A stretch of DNA of 21,581 nt from a virus. The notes beneath the pieces are model-generated. The model was not told the origin of the DNA, ran no database searches, and saw only the letters and a program-made list of their open reading frames with translations. A program made the translations under genes and the position numbers. The stretch covers positions 1-21,581 of IMG/VR virus record IMGVR_UViG_3300010396_000423; one strand, 5' to 3'. Below, piece by piece: positions 14,584 through 21,581 of the stretch (position 1 is the first letter of the stretch; each line of letters starts with the position of its first letter).

Positions 14584-15486
14584 ATGCCGGCCGTAACCAG
14601 CGCATTTTCAGACCTGCTCTCGACGAGGTTCCAGACCTACCTCGTGAACGTGGGCAAGGGATATCCCCGCCTCTGGCCTCGCTGGATCAAGAGCGTGGAC
14701 ATGGAGACCAACCCGTATATCTCATCGAAGATTTCGGGCATGGGGCAGCAGCCATATAAGCCGGAAGGCCAGCAGTTCGTTCCTGACCTGCCGATTCCGG
14801 GGCCGAACTTCCAAGTCACCGCGACTCCCTACGGGCAGTTATTCAGTGTGACTTGGGAAATGTGGCGCGACGACAAGTACGGCGTGATGGGCGAGATGTG
14901 GACTGACATGGGCCGGTCCAATCGCTTCCGGCAGGAAGTGCAGGCTTTCGCGACGTGGCCGAACAATGCCTTTTCGGTGGCAACCGGCTATGACAACGCG
15001 ACGCTCTACAATACCGCGCACGTTGACCTCGACGGCACCACGCAGGCCAACCGGCCGTCGCCCGATGTGACGCTCTCGCAGACGGCGGTACAGGCAGGGC
15101 AAGTCAACTTCGACCTGCTGAACGACGAACGCAGCCGCCCGCAGAACATGGCGGCAACCCGCGTGATGATTCATCCGAGCAATCGGTACGTCGCGCGCGT
15201 GCTGTTCGGTTCGAGCGGTCAGAGCGGGACAGCGGACAACGATACCAATTCGATCATCGAGGACGACCTGAGCTGGGGCGTCGTGCGATACATGGTGCGC
15301 ACTCAGGACTGGACGCTCTCGGCGCCGATGATGGAGTCGGACATAGAGTTCATGTGGCGCGACCGCCCGCGCGCGCGCACTTTCGACGACCCGTTTATCG
15401 AGGCCTCGGATCATACTGTCTATCAGCGGTTCGCTATGCGAATCGGTGATTGGCGCTGGACTTACGGTTCGAGCGTAGGTTTCTAG
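14584..15486 (+). CDS. Major capsid protein (Mu gpT-like, HK97-type fold)
   Basis: The 300-residue product matches the pattern of Mu-type head major subunits. An early aromatic/basic segment (YPRLWPRWIKSVDMETNPY) is followed by a strand and helix region VTWEMWRDDKYGVMGEMWTD continuing with MGRSNRFRQE (residues about 89-118). The conserved NNAFSVATGYDNATLYNTAH element is at 127-146. A Leu/Asn/Arg region follows (FDLLNDERSRPQNMAATRVM), and the domain ends with a Trp-rich strand (IGDWRWTYGS). The length suits the family without a large protease domain. A separate scaffold-like gene upstream fits independent scaffolding. The assignment is secure by motif pattern and operon position. Confidence 0.85.
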   Translation: MPAVTSAFSDLLSTRFQTYLVNVGKGYPRLWPRWIKSVDMETNPYISSKISGMGQQPYKPEGQQFVPDLPIPGPNFQVTATPYGQLFSVTWEMWRDDKYGVMGEMWTDMGRSNRFRQEVQAFATWPNNAFSVATGYDNATLYNTAHVDLDGTTQANRPSPDVTLSQTAVQAGQVNFDLLNDERSRPQNMAATRVMIHPSNRYVARVLFGSSGQSGTADNDTNSIIEDDLSWGVVRYMVRTQDWTLSAPMMESDIEFMWRDRPRARTFDDPFIEASDHTVYQRFAMRIGDWRWTYGSSVGF

Positions 15487-15490
15487 TCCA

Positions 15491-15967
15491 ATGGGGAAAA
15501 CCTATTTCAGCGGAAGCGGTGGCATTTTCGTGTCGGCATCTCGGATGACGGGATACGTTGGCACCTTCACGCTTACGCGCAATGCAGCCGGCAATTACTC
15601 GCTCAATTTGACTGCGGCGGCTAACTCGCCGTTTGTAGAAGTGCCACTGGATCGTGGATTGACCCTAACTTCTTTCGACGTGATCTATTCGATTGCGACG
15701 GCGGCCTTGACCACGCATACGGCGGCGCTGTACCGGGCTAAATATACTACGGGCGCGGCTGTGGCGATGACGACTGAGCAGGCCGCAGCGGCAATTGGGA
15801 CGGCAACTACAACCAATCTCAGGGTATCCAATATCAAGGTGGCGAGTCCTTACGACGTGGGAGTCACTACCGATGCTGCCGATATGCTCGAAATCGCCAT
15901 CGTCAACCCGGGCACAGCGGTTTATGTGCTCTATGGCGTCATGCTCTACGGCAACAAGATCGAATAA
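15491..15967 (+). CDS. Post-capsid beta-rich structural protein
   Basis: The ATG follows the capsid stop by four bases. No strong Shine-Dalgarno site is visible, so translation may depend on coupling. The 158-residue product is beta-rich and Thr/Ala-rich (GIFVSASRMTGYVGTFTLTR, SFDVIYSIATAALTTHTAAL, EIAIVNPGTAVYVLYGVMLY). I see no signal peptide. Its size, composition and place just after the capsid gene suggest a decoration or head-fibre-type protein. I do not recognise the family. Its stop shares a base with the next start (TAATG). Confidence 0.6.
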   Translation: MGKTYFSGSGGIFVSASRMTGYVGTFTLTRNAAGNYSLNLTAAANSPFVEVPLDRGLTLTSFDVIYSIATAALTTHTAALYRAKYTTGAAVAMTTEQAAAAIGTATTTNLRVSNIKVASPYDVGVTTDAADMLEIAIVNPGTAVYVLYGVMLYGNKIE

Positions 15968-16119
15968 TGGCCGATAACAAACAGGGCAAAGTCGCCATTC
16001 CGGCGAAGAACATCATCCAGCGCATTGGCGAGAAGTCAGGGCCGATTGCGGGCACTGGAGTTGCCAAGCGCGGGTACGGCTCGATGAATACGCAGAAGCC
16101 GGGCAAAGCGAATGTCTAA
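15967..16119 (+). CDS. Tiny basic protein 1 of the post-capsid cluster
   Basis: This 50-residue ORF begins at TAATG overlap and is followed by an 8-base overlap with the next ORF. The protein is Lys/Gly-rich with little hydrophobic content (MADNKQGKVAIPAKN at the start; AKRGYGSMNTQKPGK near the end). Tight coupling to both neighbours supports it as real. Its GxGSM-type end recalls the small protein at 9437. Function unknown; a capsid-interior or DNA-contact role is possible. Confidence 0.55.
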   Translation: MADNKQGKVAIPAKNIIQRIGEKSGPIAGTGVAKRGYGSMNTQKPGKANV

Positions 16120-16294
16120 GGCGACAACCTGCAAGACCTGCGGACAGCCGATGCCTAAAGGTGCCACGCCAAAAGGTTCATCTCTCTTTGACGAGGCGAA
16201 ACAGGCTGGCGGCATGGTCAAAAAAGGCTTCAACATCTTCACTGGCCGCGACGAGGTGAAGAAAGTCGGCAAGATGTTACGGGGCGACAAGTGA
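16112..16294 (+). CDS. Tiny protein 2, single CxxC
   Basis: The 60-residue product begins with CKTCGQPMPKGATPKG, a single Cys-x-x-Cys pair that resembles half of a zinc ribbon. A Lys-rich tail follows (KKGFNIFTGRDEVKKVGKML). With only two Cys, zinc binding would need a dimer or other ligands such as His, of which it has none. It overlaps the previous ORF by 8 bases and its stop overlaps a GTG start (GTGA). Function unknown; nucleic-acid contact is plausible from charge. Confidence 0.55.
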   Translation: MSKATTCKTCGQPMPKGATPKGSSLFDEAKQAGGMVKKGFNIFTGRDEVKKVGKMLRGDK

Positions 16295-16506
16295 AAAAGA
16301 GCATGAAAAAGGGCGGCGGTGGCCGCTTCGCAAAACTCGTCGGCAAACTCGAAAAGAAGGGCAAGAGTCCCGCGATGGCAAAGGGAATCGCCGCCAAAGT
16401 GGGCCGTGAGAAGTACGGCGCGAAAGACATGGCGAAGATGGCAGCGGCAGGGAAGAAGCGCAAAAAGACCGGCATCACCCGCAAGGTTGGAAAGGCGCTG
16501 TCATGA
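16291..16506 (+). CDS. Tiny protein 3, very basic
   Basis: The GTG start overlaps the previous stop (GTGA). The 71-residue product is strongly basic and Ala/Gly/Lys-rich. Its central pattern GKSPAMAKGIAAKVGREKYG followed by AKDMAKMAAAGKKRKK is one I associate with short proteins in many environmental phages. No family function is known to me. High positive charge suggests DNA or RNA contact, perhaps inside the capsid. Its stop overlaps the next start as ATGA, so it belongs to a coupled set of four tiny genes. Confidence 0.65.
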   Translation: MKKSMKKGGGGRFAKLVGKLEKKGKSPAMAKGIAAKVGREKYGAKDMAKMAAAGKKRKKTGITRKVGKALS

Positions 16507-16610
16507 ATCGTAAAGGGCCGATGGGCACGGATCAGGCTTACAAGCCGACACCGCCCATCCTTGGAGGAAACGTGAAGAAGAAAGACAAGAAGAAGTCCAA
16601 GAAGAAGTAG
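16503..16610 (+). CDS. Tiny protein 4, poly-Lys tail
   Basis: This 35-residue ORF starts with ATGA overlap and ends KKKDKKKSKKK. The N-terminal part (MNRKGPMGTDQAYKPTPPIL) has no recognised motif. At this length a chance ORF is possible, but the coupled start, the lack of other content in the gap and the clear charge theme shared with its neighbours favour a real gene. The GTG of the next gene lies eight bases downstream. Confidence 0.45.
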   Translation: MNRKGPMGTDQAYKPTPPILGGNVKKKDKKKSKKK

Positions 16611-16618
16611 GGTAGCAT

Positions 16619-17650
16619 GTGGCGATCGCGGTTAGAGAAGTCGCAAGACAAGTCGTTGCCAATCTCGGGTTGGATTCTGGCTACGAACTCGCCTCTCAGT
16701 GGGTCGGGCAGCGGTACGCTGAACTCTGTGCCCGTGGAAAATTCCGCCATCTAAGACAGTATGGGCAAGTCTATCTGCCCGCTCCAATCAATTCCGGCAC
16801 TGTCACTGTCACACTCGACAATACGACTGTTCTGCTAGATTCTCAGGCCCTGGCTACGTGCCAAGCGAATCAGTTCTTTCAATGGCCCGATGGATTCACG
16901 GGCCTGTGGTTTCGCCCACAAGTCGCGCTTACCTGGTATCGCATCGCGTCGGCTTATGAGCAGAACGGCGTCGGCACGCTGATACTTGAGACGCCCTTTG
17001 CGCAGGACAACGGGTTTCTCTTTAACCAGAGCAATCCGCCGCCGATCACGCAGAGCGGTATCCCATTTTACATCCTGCCTCGATATGTCGAACTCGCCAC
17101 TGATGCACGCCAGCTTGGGGTATTCGTGTGCGACTTCATGTATCGCACGCTCGATCTCCTGAGCGAAGATGAATTGAACCGCAAGGCTCCGAACCGTTTT
17201 CTGGTCTGGGCCTACCCGCAATTTGTCGCGGAACTCAATAGTAATTTGAACGCGACGGGCGCGCCGAAACAGGTCGAGATTTATCCGTGGCCGACCGAAT
17301 CGGTGACGATGCACTACACCTATTGGGCGACTCCGCGTCTGCTGGGTATCGAGGATTATTTGCCGCCGACTATCGACCCTGACATCGTTCGCACGGGCGC
17401 GATGGTCGATGCGTGCAACAACCGCGCGGGCAAGGCGGTGCGAGCGGGGAATCTGCAAGAAGCGGCATACTGGACGAACCTCGGCAATCAGAACCGGACT
17501 CAATTTGAGAGCAAAGTCGCGCGCGCGATCCGCAACGATATGGGCGCCGAGGACTTGGCGTTCTCGCTCCTGCGCGCGGGATGGAAGCCACCACTCGATT
17601 GGGATCCAGTGACGAGTGCTTACGAAAACTTCCTCGCAAGGGGCGTCTAA
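16619..17650 (+). CDS. Neck/adaptor-like structural protein
   Basis: I use the GTG at 16619; an ATG two bases earlier is in a different frame and reaches a stop after about 44 codons. The 343-residue product begins with helices (VREVARQVVANLGLDSGYEL; ASQWVGQRYAELCARGKFRH). A beta part follows (GTVTVTLDNTTVLL, GLWFRPQVALTWYRI), then VEIYPWPTESVTMHYTYWAT near residues 219-238. It ends in helices with EAAYWTNLGNQNRTQFESKV. The YPWPTESVTMHYTYWA type of element followed by DxDIVRTGAMVDA occurs in phage neck or tail-tube proteins encoded after the capsid gene. That makes it the likely connector between portal and tail, alongside the partial gene at the window start. Confidence 0.6.
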   Translation: MAIAVREVARQVVANLGLDSGYELASQWVGQRYAELCARGKFRHLRQYGQVYLPAPINSGTVTVTLDNTTVLLDSQALATCQANQFFQWPDGFTGLWFRPQVALTWYRIASAYEQNGVGTLILETPFAQDNGFLFNQSNPPPITQSGIPFYILPRYVELATDARQLGVFVCDFMYRTLDLLSEDELNRKAPNRFLVWAYPQFVAELNSNLNATGAPKQVEIYPWPTESVTMHYTYWATPRLLGIEDYLPPTIDPDIVRTGAMVDACNNRAGKAVRAGNLQEAAYWTNLGNQNRTQFESKVARAIRNDMGAEDLAFSLLRAGWKPPLDWDPVTSAYENFLARGV

Positions 17651-19026
17651 TGCGTTGGCGGTTCATATTCTTGGCGGTATTGCTGGCTGGCTGTACCACG
17701 GTCAATCAGCCCGGCAAATATGCGACAGGTCTTGACGACAGCAATACCGTCAACTCGCTCACGAATCTAAATCCGGCACTAACGACCTATGGCGGATCGT
17801 CCTACGCGAGTCAGCTTTACAACAGTCTCGCCGATGAGGACGCGAATCGCTGGTATGAGCAGGGCTTCGGCAATTTCGTCAGCACCATAGCAAACGCCAA
17901 TGCGTGCCTCGGAGGGACGAGCGCGGGACTGACGATGACGCCGACGGCCTGTGTGGCCTATAACGCGGGCTATCGCGGGACTGAGAGCGGCAGCATCACC
18001 TTCTCGAACGGCGCGACTACCTGGGTTGCGATGGACGAGAACACCAGCGGCAACAATGCGAACCTGCCGAATTTCACGCGCGTGACGGGTACGCATTACC
18101 TGATCGATTCAATCGATGTCGGGAAGCCGACGATGGCTTTCGACTCGCAACTTTTGATGCAGGTGGTGACGAGCGGCGGCGCGATCACAGGCGTCACGGA
18201 TGAGCGAACATTACTGGTGCCCGCGAACATCGCTCCTGCTACTGGAGTCGTCTGGACGGTCGCGCAGGGCGGCACGGGGCGCTCTACGCTGACGGCGCAC
18301 GATATTTTACTGGGTGAGGGGACGGCGAGCATCGGGGAATTGGCGTGCGCGAACAATCAATTCCTTGCGGGCGTCACGTCATCCGATCCGGCGTGTCGAT
18401 TACTCACTACCGCGGATGTGCCCGGCTTCGATGGAGTCACGGTGACGGGGACGCCGAGCGCGGGGCAGGTGCTTACGGCGAGCGGTACGAGCGCAGCTAC
18501 GTGGTCATCGGGGAACATCACGCGCAGCAATCTCCAGACCGGCAACCCGCTCGCGACGGTGAGCAATTCAACCACCGAGACGACGATGTTCACCTATTCG
18601 CTGGCGGGAGGGACATTAACCGTGAACGGAATCCTGCGGTGTCATGCGGAGGGGAATTATCTAAACAATTCGGGCGCTGACGGAACTGCGACATTCAAGT
18701 TCTATTACGGGGCCTCGGCAATTCTCACTGCGGGTACCACCATCCCGGGTGTTTCGGCTAGCGCGACGCCATCGCCCTGGGCAGCCGATATCACTCTGGG
18801 CACAATCGGAGCAACCAACACGGAATGGGCGGCGATAACTTTAGATGCCCCGACAGTTGGATTTGTGGACAATGCGCAAGGTCAAGCCGGCGTTCACATG
18901 TCGCGCAATTCCTCAGTCGCGGTGGACTCCACGGCCAGTCAGACCGTGACACTCACCGGAACGATGTCCACGGCAACTTCGTCGCAGACGCTGAATATTT
19001 TTACCAGCTTTTGTCAGCTCCAATAA
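17650..19026 (+). CDS. Tail-fibre-like protein with lipoprotein signal
   Basis: I start it at the ATG at 17650 (TAATG overlap; AAGGGG six bases upstream), which gives the N-terminus MRWRFIFLAVLLAGC. That is a textbook lipoprotein signal: Arg residues, hydrophobic core and lipobox LAGC with Cys at residue 15. An in-frame ATG at 17581 would bury this signal inside the previous gene. The rest of the 458-residue protein is fibre-like: Thr/Ser/Gly/Ala-rich, the VAQGGTG motif typical of tail fibres at residues 204-210, then ILLGEGTASIGELAC. A C-terminal beta domain runs from about residue 300 (TETTMFTYSLAGGTLTVNG to the end). Virion fibres are normally cytoplasmic, so the lipobox is unusual. The alternative is a surface lipoprotein that borrows fibre domains. 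Confidence 0.65.
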   Translation: MRWRFIFLAVLLAGCTTVNQPGKYATGLDDSNTVNSLTNLNPALTTYGGSSYASQLYNSLADEDANRWYEQGFGNFVSTIANANACLGGTSAGLTMTPTACVAYNAGYRGTESGSITFSNGATTWVAMDENTSGNNANLPNFTRVTGTHYLIDSIDVGKPTMAFDSQLLMQVVTSGGAITGVTDERTLLVPANIAPATGVVWTVAQGGTGRSTLTAHDILLGEGTASIGELACANNQFLAGVTSSDPACRLLTTADVPGFDGVTVTGTPSAGQVLTASGTSAATWSSGNITRSNLQTGNPLATVSNSTTETTMFTYSLAGGTLTVNGILRCHAEGNYLNNSGADGTATFKFYYGASAILTAGTTIPGVSASATPSPWAADITLGTIGATNTEWAAITLDAPTVGFVDNAQGQAGVHMSRNSSVAVDSTASQTVTLTGTMSTATSSQTLNIFTSFCQLQ

Positions 19027-19260
19027 TCAGGAGTCCGACCAGCAGGCAGTCGTAACGGAATTGGGAAGCCAGAACGGATTATAGCCGCTAACGCTCGACG
19101 AAACGGTGGTAAACAGCGCGGCTGTCGTATTGCAATCGGTCTGCGAGGCGAACGGCCCGAACTGAATAGGTGAGAACGATTTGGCGTGCGACGACTTCAC
19201 CGGGATGGACAGGATGAAGAAGAACCCCCCGATGGCAAGCAGATGGATGCAGCGTTTCAT
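19027..19260 (-). CDS. Small secreted Cys-containing protein
   Basis: The ATG at 19260 is preceded by GGAGG at an eight-base spacing on the reverse strand, a very good ribosome-binding site. The in-frame TTG at 19275 overlaps that site and is less likely. The 77-residue product starts MKRCIHLLAIGGFFFILSIP with basic start, hydrophobic core and a SHA cleavage-like site, i.e. a Sec signal peptide. The mature part of about 50 residues contains FGPFASQTDCNTTAALFTTV and ends SVTTACWSDS, with two Cys. The FGPFxxxxxC...C-W layout resembles small exported proteins seen in bacteria and phages, with no function known to me. It abuts the stop of the fibre gene (convergent) and is divergent from the next one, 29 bases away. 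Confidence 0.65.
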   Translation of the reverse strand: MKRCIHLLAIGGFFFILSIPVKSSHAKSFSPIQFGPFASQTDCNTTAALFTTVSSSVSGYNPFWLPNSVTTACWSDS

Positions 19261-19268
19261 ATTCGTAA

Positions 19269-19273
19269 CCTCC
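19269..19273 (-). promoter_or_regulatory. Shine-Dalgarno site of the secreted small protein
   Basis: Reverse-strand GGAGG lies eight bases before the ATG at 19260. It decides the start and is the main evidence that this reverse ORF is a gene and not an antisense shadow. Confidence 0.6.
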
Positions 19274-19289
19274 AAGAGCGATAACTAGC

Positions 19290-20438
19290 ATGAAAGTACG
19301 CCGCATAGGAAGCCTCTGTATTGCAGCGTTGCTGTGGGTCGTTCCGGCCTTCGCAACGCCCACGGCAGGCACCAATCAGCCGCCGACGGCATACGGAACG
19401 TGCATGGGCTATCAGCCGGGCATTGGCGGCGATTTCTGCCTCAATGACGGATCGGCATCGTTCTGGCAGAAATTCATCGGCGACGTGACCAACGACTCGC
19501 GCGGGACTCCGCAGTGTTCGCCGACCAACACGACGAATTGCGGCCATCTCAAGGTGCAGGGCTTTCAAGGCGTTCCACTGGTTGGCAGCCCGACGGATGG
19601 GCAGACCTTTTGTTATCAGGCATCGCCGGGGCCGGAGTTCGTGCCTTGTCCCGGCAGCGGTAGCGGATTCGTCAGCAACGTAACCGCCAGTCCACCTCTG
19701 GGTTCGTCCGGGGGGGCAACCCCGAACATCACCGCGAGCGTCGTGCAGGGGAACGGCACGAAGCTACAGCTTTCAACCGGCACGACGACCACAAACGATT
19801 GCGTGAAGTACGACGCCAACGGGAATACCGTCGATGCGGGAGTCTCGTGTTCATCGTCGGGGCAATACCCGTCGGGTGCACCACCGCAAATCGCCGGCTA
19901 CAGCACGACGAACACGCCGGAAGCTGAGACCGTCAGCGGCGACGGCAGCTTTGCTCGCGCGGGGGCCAATTCCTACACGCTGACCGTCACCAAAATAAAC
20001 GGCACGACACCCGGTGGAAGTTGTTCGGCAGGCTCGATTGTAACCAGCATCAGCGCAAGCGGTGTTCCGACGTGCACGCAGAAAACCGATCCGTTCGTGT
20101 GCGGGTCTATCCCCGTTCCAACGAACAGCCAAGTCCTATGCGACATTCCGATCACCAAGGCTGAGACCATCCCGAGCAATTGTACCGGGTCGCAAGCAGG
20201 CTCGACGATCGCGGCAACGGGAACGGCGACCTTTACTATCAACAAGATTCACTCCGGCTCGACGACGGCAGCGGGAACGGTCGCATGGTCTGGCTCTGGT
20301 ACGACAGGCGCGTTTACCTGCTCCGGCTCTACTTCGTTCGTCGCGGGCGACATTTTACAAATCGTGGCTCCAAGTTCAGCCGACGCAACGCTTGCGGGCC
20401 TCGGGATTGCGATTTCGATGAACGCTGGGGCGCTGTGA
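19290..20438 (+). CDS. Tail-fibre-like protein with Sec signal peptide
   Basis: The 382-residue product begins MKVRRIGSLCIAALLWVVPA then FATPT, giving a positive start, a hydrophobic core and an AFA cleavage-like site after residue 22. The mature part is Gly/Thr/Ser-rich with low-complexity strands, several Cys and a fibre-like texture. Its C-terminal domain (from about residue 274) contains IPVPTNSQVLCDIPITKAET, then FTINKIHSGSTTAAGTVAWS, and ends SFVAGDILQIVAPSSADATL. This resembles the common phage fibre-tip domain with GDxLxIxAP and DATLA near its end. The ATG has only a weak Shine-Dalgarno site (AAGAG at spacing 11). Its stop overlaps the next start as GTGA. Confidence 0.65.
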   Translation: MKVRRIGSLCIAALLWVVPAFATPTAGTNQPPTAYGTCMGYQPGIGGDFCLNDGSASFWQKFIGDVTNDSRGTPQCSPTNTTNCGHLKVQGFQGVPLVGSPTDGQTFCYQASPGPEFVPCPGSGSGFVSNVTASPPLGSSGGATPNITASVVQGNGTKLQLSTGTTTTNDCVKYDANGNTVDAGVSCSSSGQYPSGAPPQIAGYSTTNTPEAETVSGDGSFARAGANSYTLTVTKINGTTPGGSCSAGSIVTSISASGVPTCTQKTDPFVCGSIPVPTNSQVLCDIPITKAETIPSNCTGSQAGSTIAATGTATFTINKIHSGSTTAAGTVAWSGSGTTGAFTCSGSTSFVAGDILQIVAPSSADATLAGLGIAISMNAGAL

Positions 20439-21581
20439 TTCGGCGCTTCGTCATAGCTCTCGCGTTGCTTCTGTGTGCCGCGCCGGCCTTTGCGCAGACG
20501 CGGACGCTGATTGCGTCGGGCGGCTGGGAAGGCTACGGCGCGCCATCTCCGATCAACGCGGCGACGGGCAACTACTTCTTTCCACCGTACAACATCAACG
20601 AGCCTAACTGTTTCGCTATCAATACCATCGTGAAGCCGCCGTGGGACCCGAATGGCGCGGGTGGCACAGACCATTACGTGCAAGCGACCGGCAGTTGCAG
20701 CAGCGGGAATCCGGGGGCCGGACTCTATCTGCGCATGGGCGCGCCACATCGCGCGATCGAGATAGTGAAGTGGATTCGCCTCGATAGCAACGTCACGTCA
20801 TCCGACCTCTTTGTTGATCGCTGGAATGATTCCACGCACGTATCGACTACCGGCACCATGATCGGCGCGCTCGATTACGCGACTGATTTTTTCGACACCA
20901 GCAACCGATTCAATAACAGCGGCGTGAGCACACCGAGCACCGCATTCGTACTCGGCGTGTGGCATCAGATCGATTCCTGCTTCATCGCGGGAATCAACGG
21001 CAGTGCCACGATTCCGACGGCGGCGACACTCTGGATCGACCAGACGCTTATCGGAACGGGAACTCCGGCGACTACTGCTTCAAACGGTGGAGGCGATACC
21101 GTCACCATAGCCGACAACGAATTGGGCGGTGGCGCGGCGAGCACAGGGCCGTACATGATTTTCGACGTGGGGACATCCTGCCCCGCGAGCGCCTATCCGA
21201 CCTTCTATTCTGTAGCGGTTCAGCCGACCGGCAATAACACGGTCGCGTTCACGCCGAGCGCGAATACCAACTGGCAGAACGTCGCGGGAATTGCGGGGGC
21301 GCTTGGTTTTAATTCGGACGCGACGGTGGGCGCACAGGATTATTACAATCTGACGCTCCCGACGGTAACTAACGTCGTCGCCGTCAACGAGCGGATCAGC
21401 GTGCAACAAGACGCTGGCGGTACGCGTATAGCCCTACCGCTTTATAACAGCGGCAGCACTCCGACGGAATGCCCGATTAGCAATGGCCTGACGCTGGGCG
21501 GGGGACCATTTCAGCCGGGGCAGCCGATCGCATTACAGGTCGGCATCTATCAGTCGGTCATGTGCAATCTCGCGGCTGCTC
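20435..21581 (+). CDS. Tail-fibre-like protein with Sec signal peptide and LamG-like domain, 3' end cut off
   Basis: The GTG start overlaps the previous stop (GTGA), and the frame stays open for 382 codons to the end of the window. The N-terminus VIRRFVIALALLLCAAPAFA is a clear Sec signal with an AFA site before Gln21. Residues of about 50-255 look like a laminin-G/concanavalin-type domain (LYLRMGAPHRAIEIVKWIRL, FVLGVWHQIDSCFI, TLWIDQTLIGTG). A segment from about residue 260 (NWQNVAGIAGALGF, VGAQDYYNLTLPTV, RISVQQDAGGTRIAL) matches a pattern seen in many phage virion proteins after a LamG-type domain. Glycan binding at the cell surface is a reasonable guess. The 3' end is missing, so total length and C-terminal domains are unknown. 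Confidence 0.65.
   Translation, partial: MIRRFVIALALLLCAAPAFAQTRTLIASGGWEGYGAPSPINAATGNYFFPPYNINEPNCFAINTIVKPPWDPNGAGGTDHYVQATGSCSSGNPGAGLYLRMGAPHRAIEIVKWIRLDSNVTSSDLFVDRWNDSTHVSTTGTMIGALDYATDFFDTSNRFNNSGVSTPSTAFVLGVWHQIDSCFIAGINGSATIPTAATLWIDQTLIGTGTPATTASNGGGDTVTIADNELGGGAASTGPYMIFDVGTSCPASAYPTFYSVAVQPTGNNTVAFTPSANTNWQNVAGIAGALGFNSDATVGAQDYYNLTLPTVTNVVAVNERISVQQDAGGTRIALPLYNSGSTPTECPISNGLTLGGGPFQPGQPIALQVGIYQSVMCNLAAA

Noticed and set aside
1-21581. tRNA genes, CRISPR arrays, insertion sequences and attachment sites
   Set aside because: No cloverleaf-like segments, spaced short repeats, transposase-like frames or integrase-linked repeats were recognised by eye; every stretch above about 80 bases is covered by a gene.

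Overview
The window is a stretch of a tailed-phage (or prophage) genome made almost entirely of virion structural genes. The best-supported reading is a podovirus-like phage. I see a portal, a scaffold-like protein, an HK97-fold-type major capsid protein, two neck/adaptor-like proteins, a long nozzle/hub-like tail protein, a run of Gln/Ala/Gly-rich internal (ejection-type) proteins and tail-fibre-like proteins. I see no tape measure, sheath or baseplate genes. Terminase, lysis, replication and integration genes are not in the window. The host is a bacterium that uses Shine-Dalgarno sites of the AAGGAG type and recognises Sec and lipoprotein signal peptides. Its identity cannot be read from this sequence.

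Left block (1-8144, + strand): the 3' end of a neck/adaptor-like gene, two small genes, a 917-residue nozzle/hub-like protein with a probable carbohydrate-binding-type insertion, a small gene, a GNAT-like protein whose frame runs 320 bases into the next gene, three internal-virion-type proteins, a short GTG-start ORF and a HEFIE-motif protein. Middle (8127-9353, - strand): one reverse gene for an ATP-grasp-fold enzyme, convergent with the left block and divergent from the right one. Right block (9437-17650, + strand): small proteins, portal, scaffold-like protein, a second pre-capsid protein, a capsid-associated protein, major capsid protein, a post-capsid protein, four tiny basic proteins and a second neck-like protein. 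Right end (17650-21581): three fibre-like proteins in a row, each starting with a bacterial export signal (one lipobox, two Sec signals), with a reverse gene for a small secreted Cys-containing protein between the first and second.

Genes are packed tightly, mostly with ATGA, GTGA, TAATG or TAGTG stop-start overlaps, so translational coupling is probably general. The only two real gaps ahead of + strand genes between 9362 and 13343 carry the same 26-base promoter-like motif (23 of 26 identical, TTGACA, 16-base spacer, TATA). One copy lies ahead of the portal operon and the other ahead of the scaffold/capsid operon, so these are probably the late structural promoters. The first copy overlaps an 8-base inverted repeat that could be an operator.

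The points most worth following up are the export signals on successive fibre-like proteins, the reverse-strand ATP-grasp enzyme inside the virion cassette, and the shared promoter motif. Gene functions are assigned from recognisable motifs, composition and gene order only; no database search was possible.
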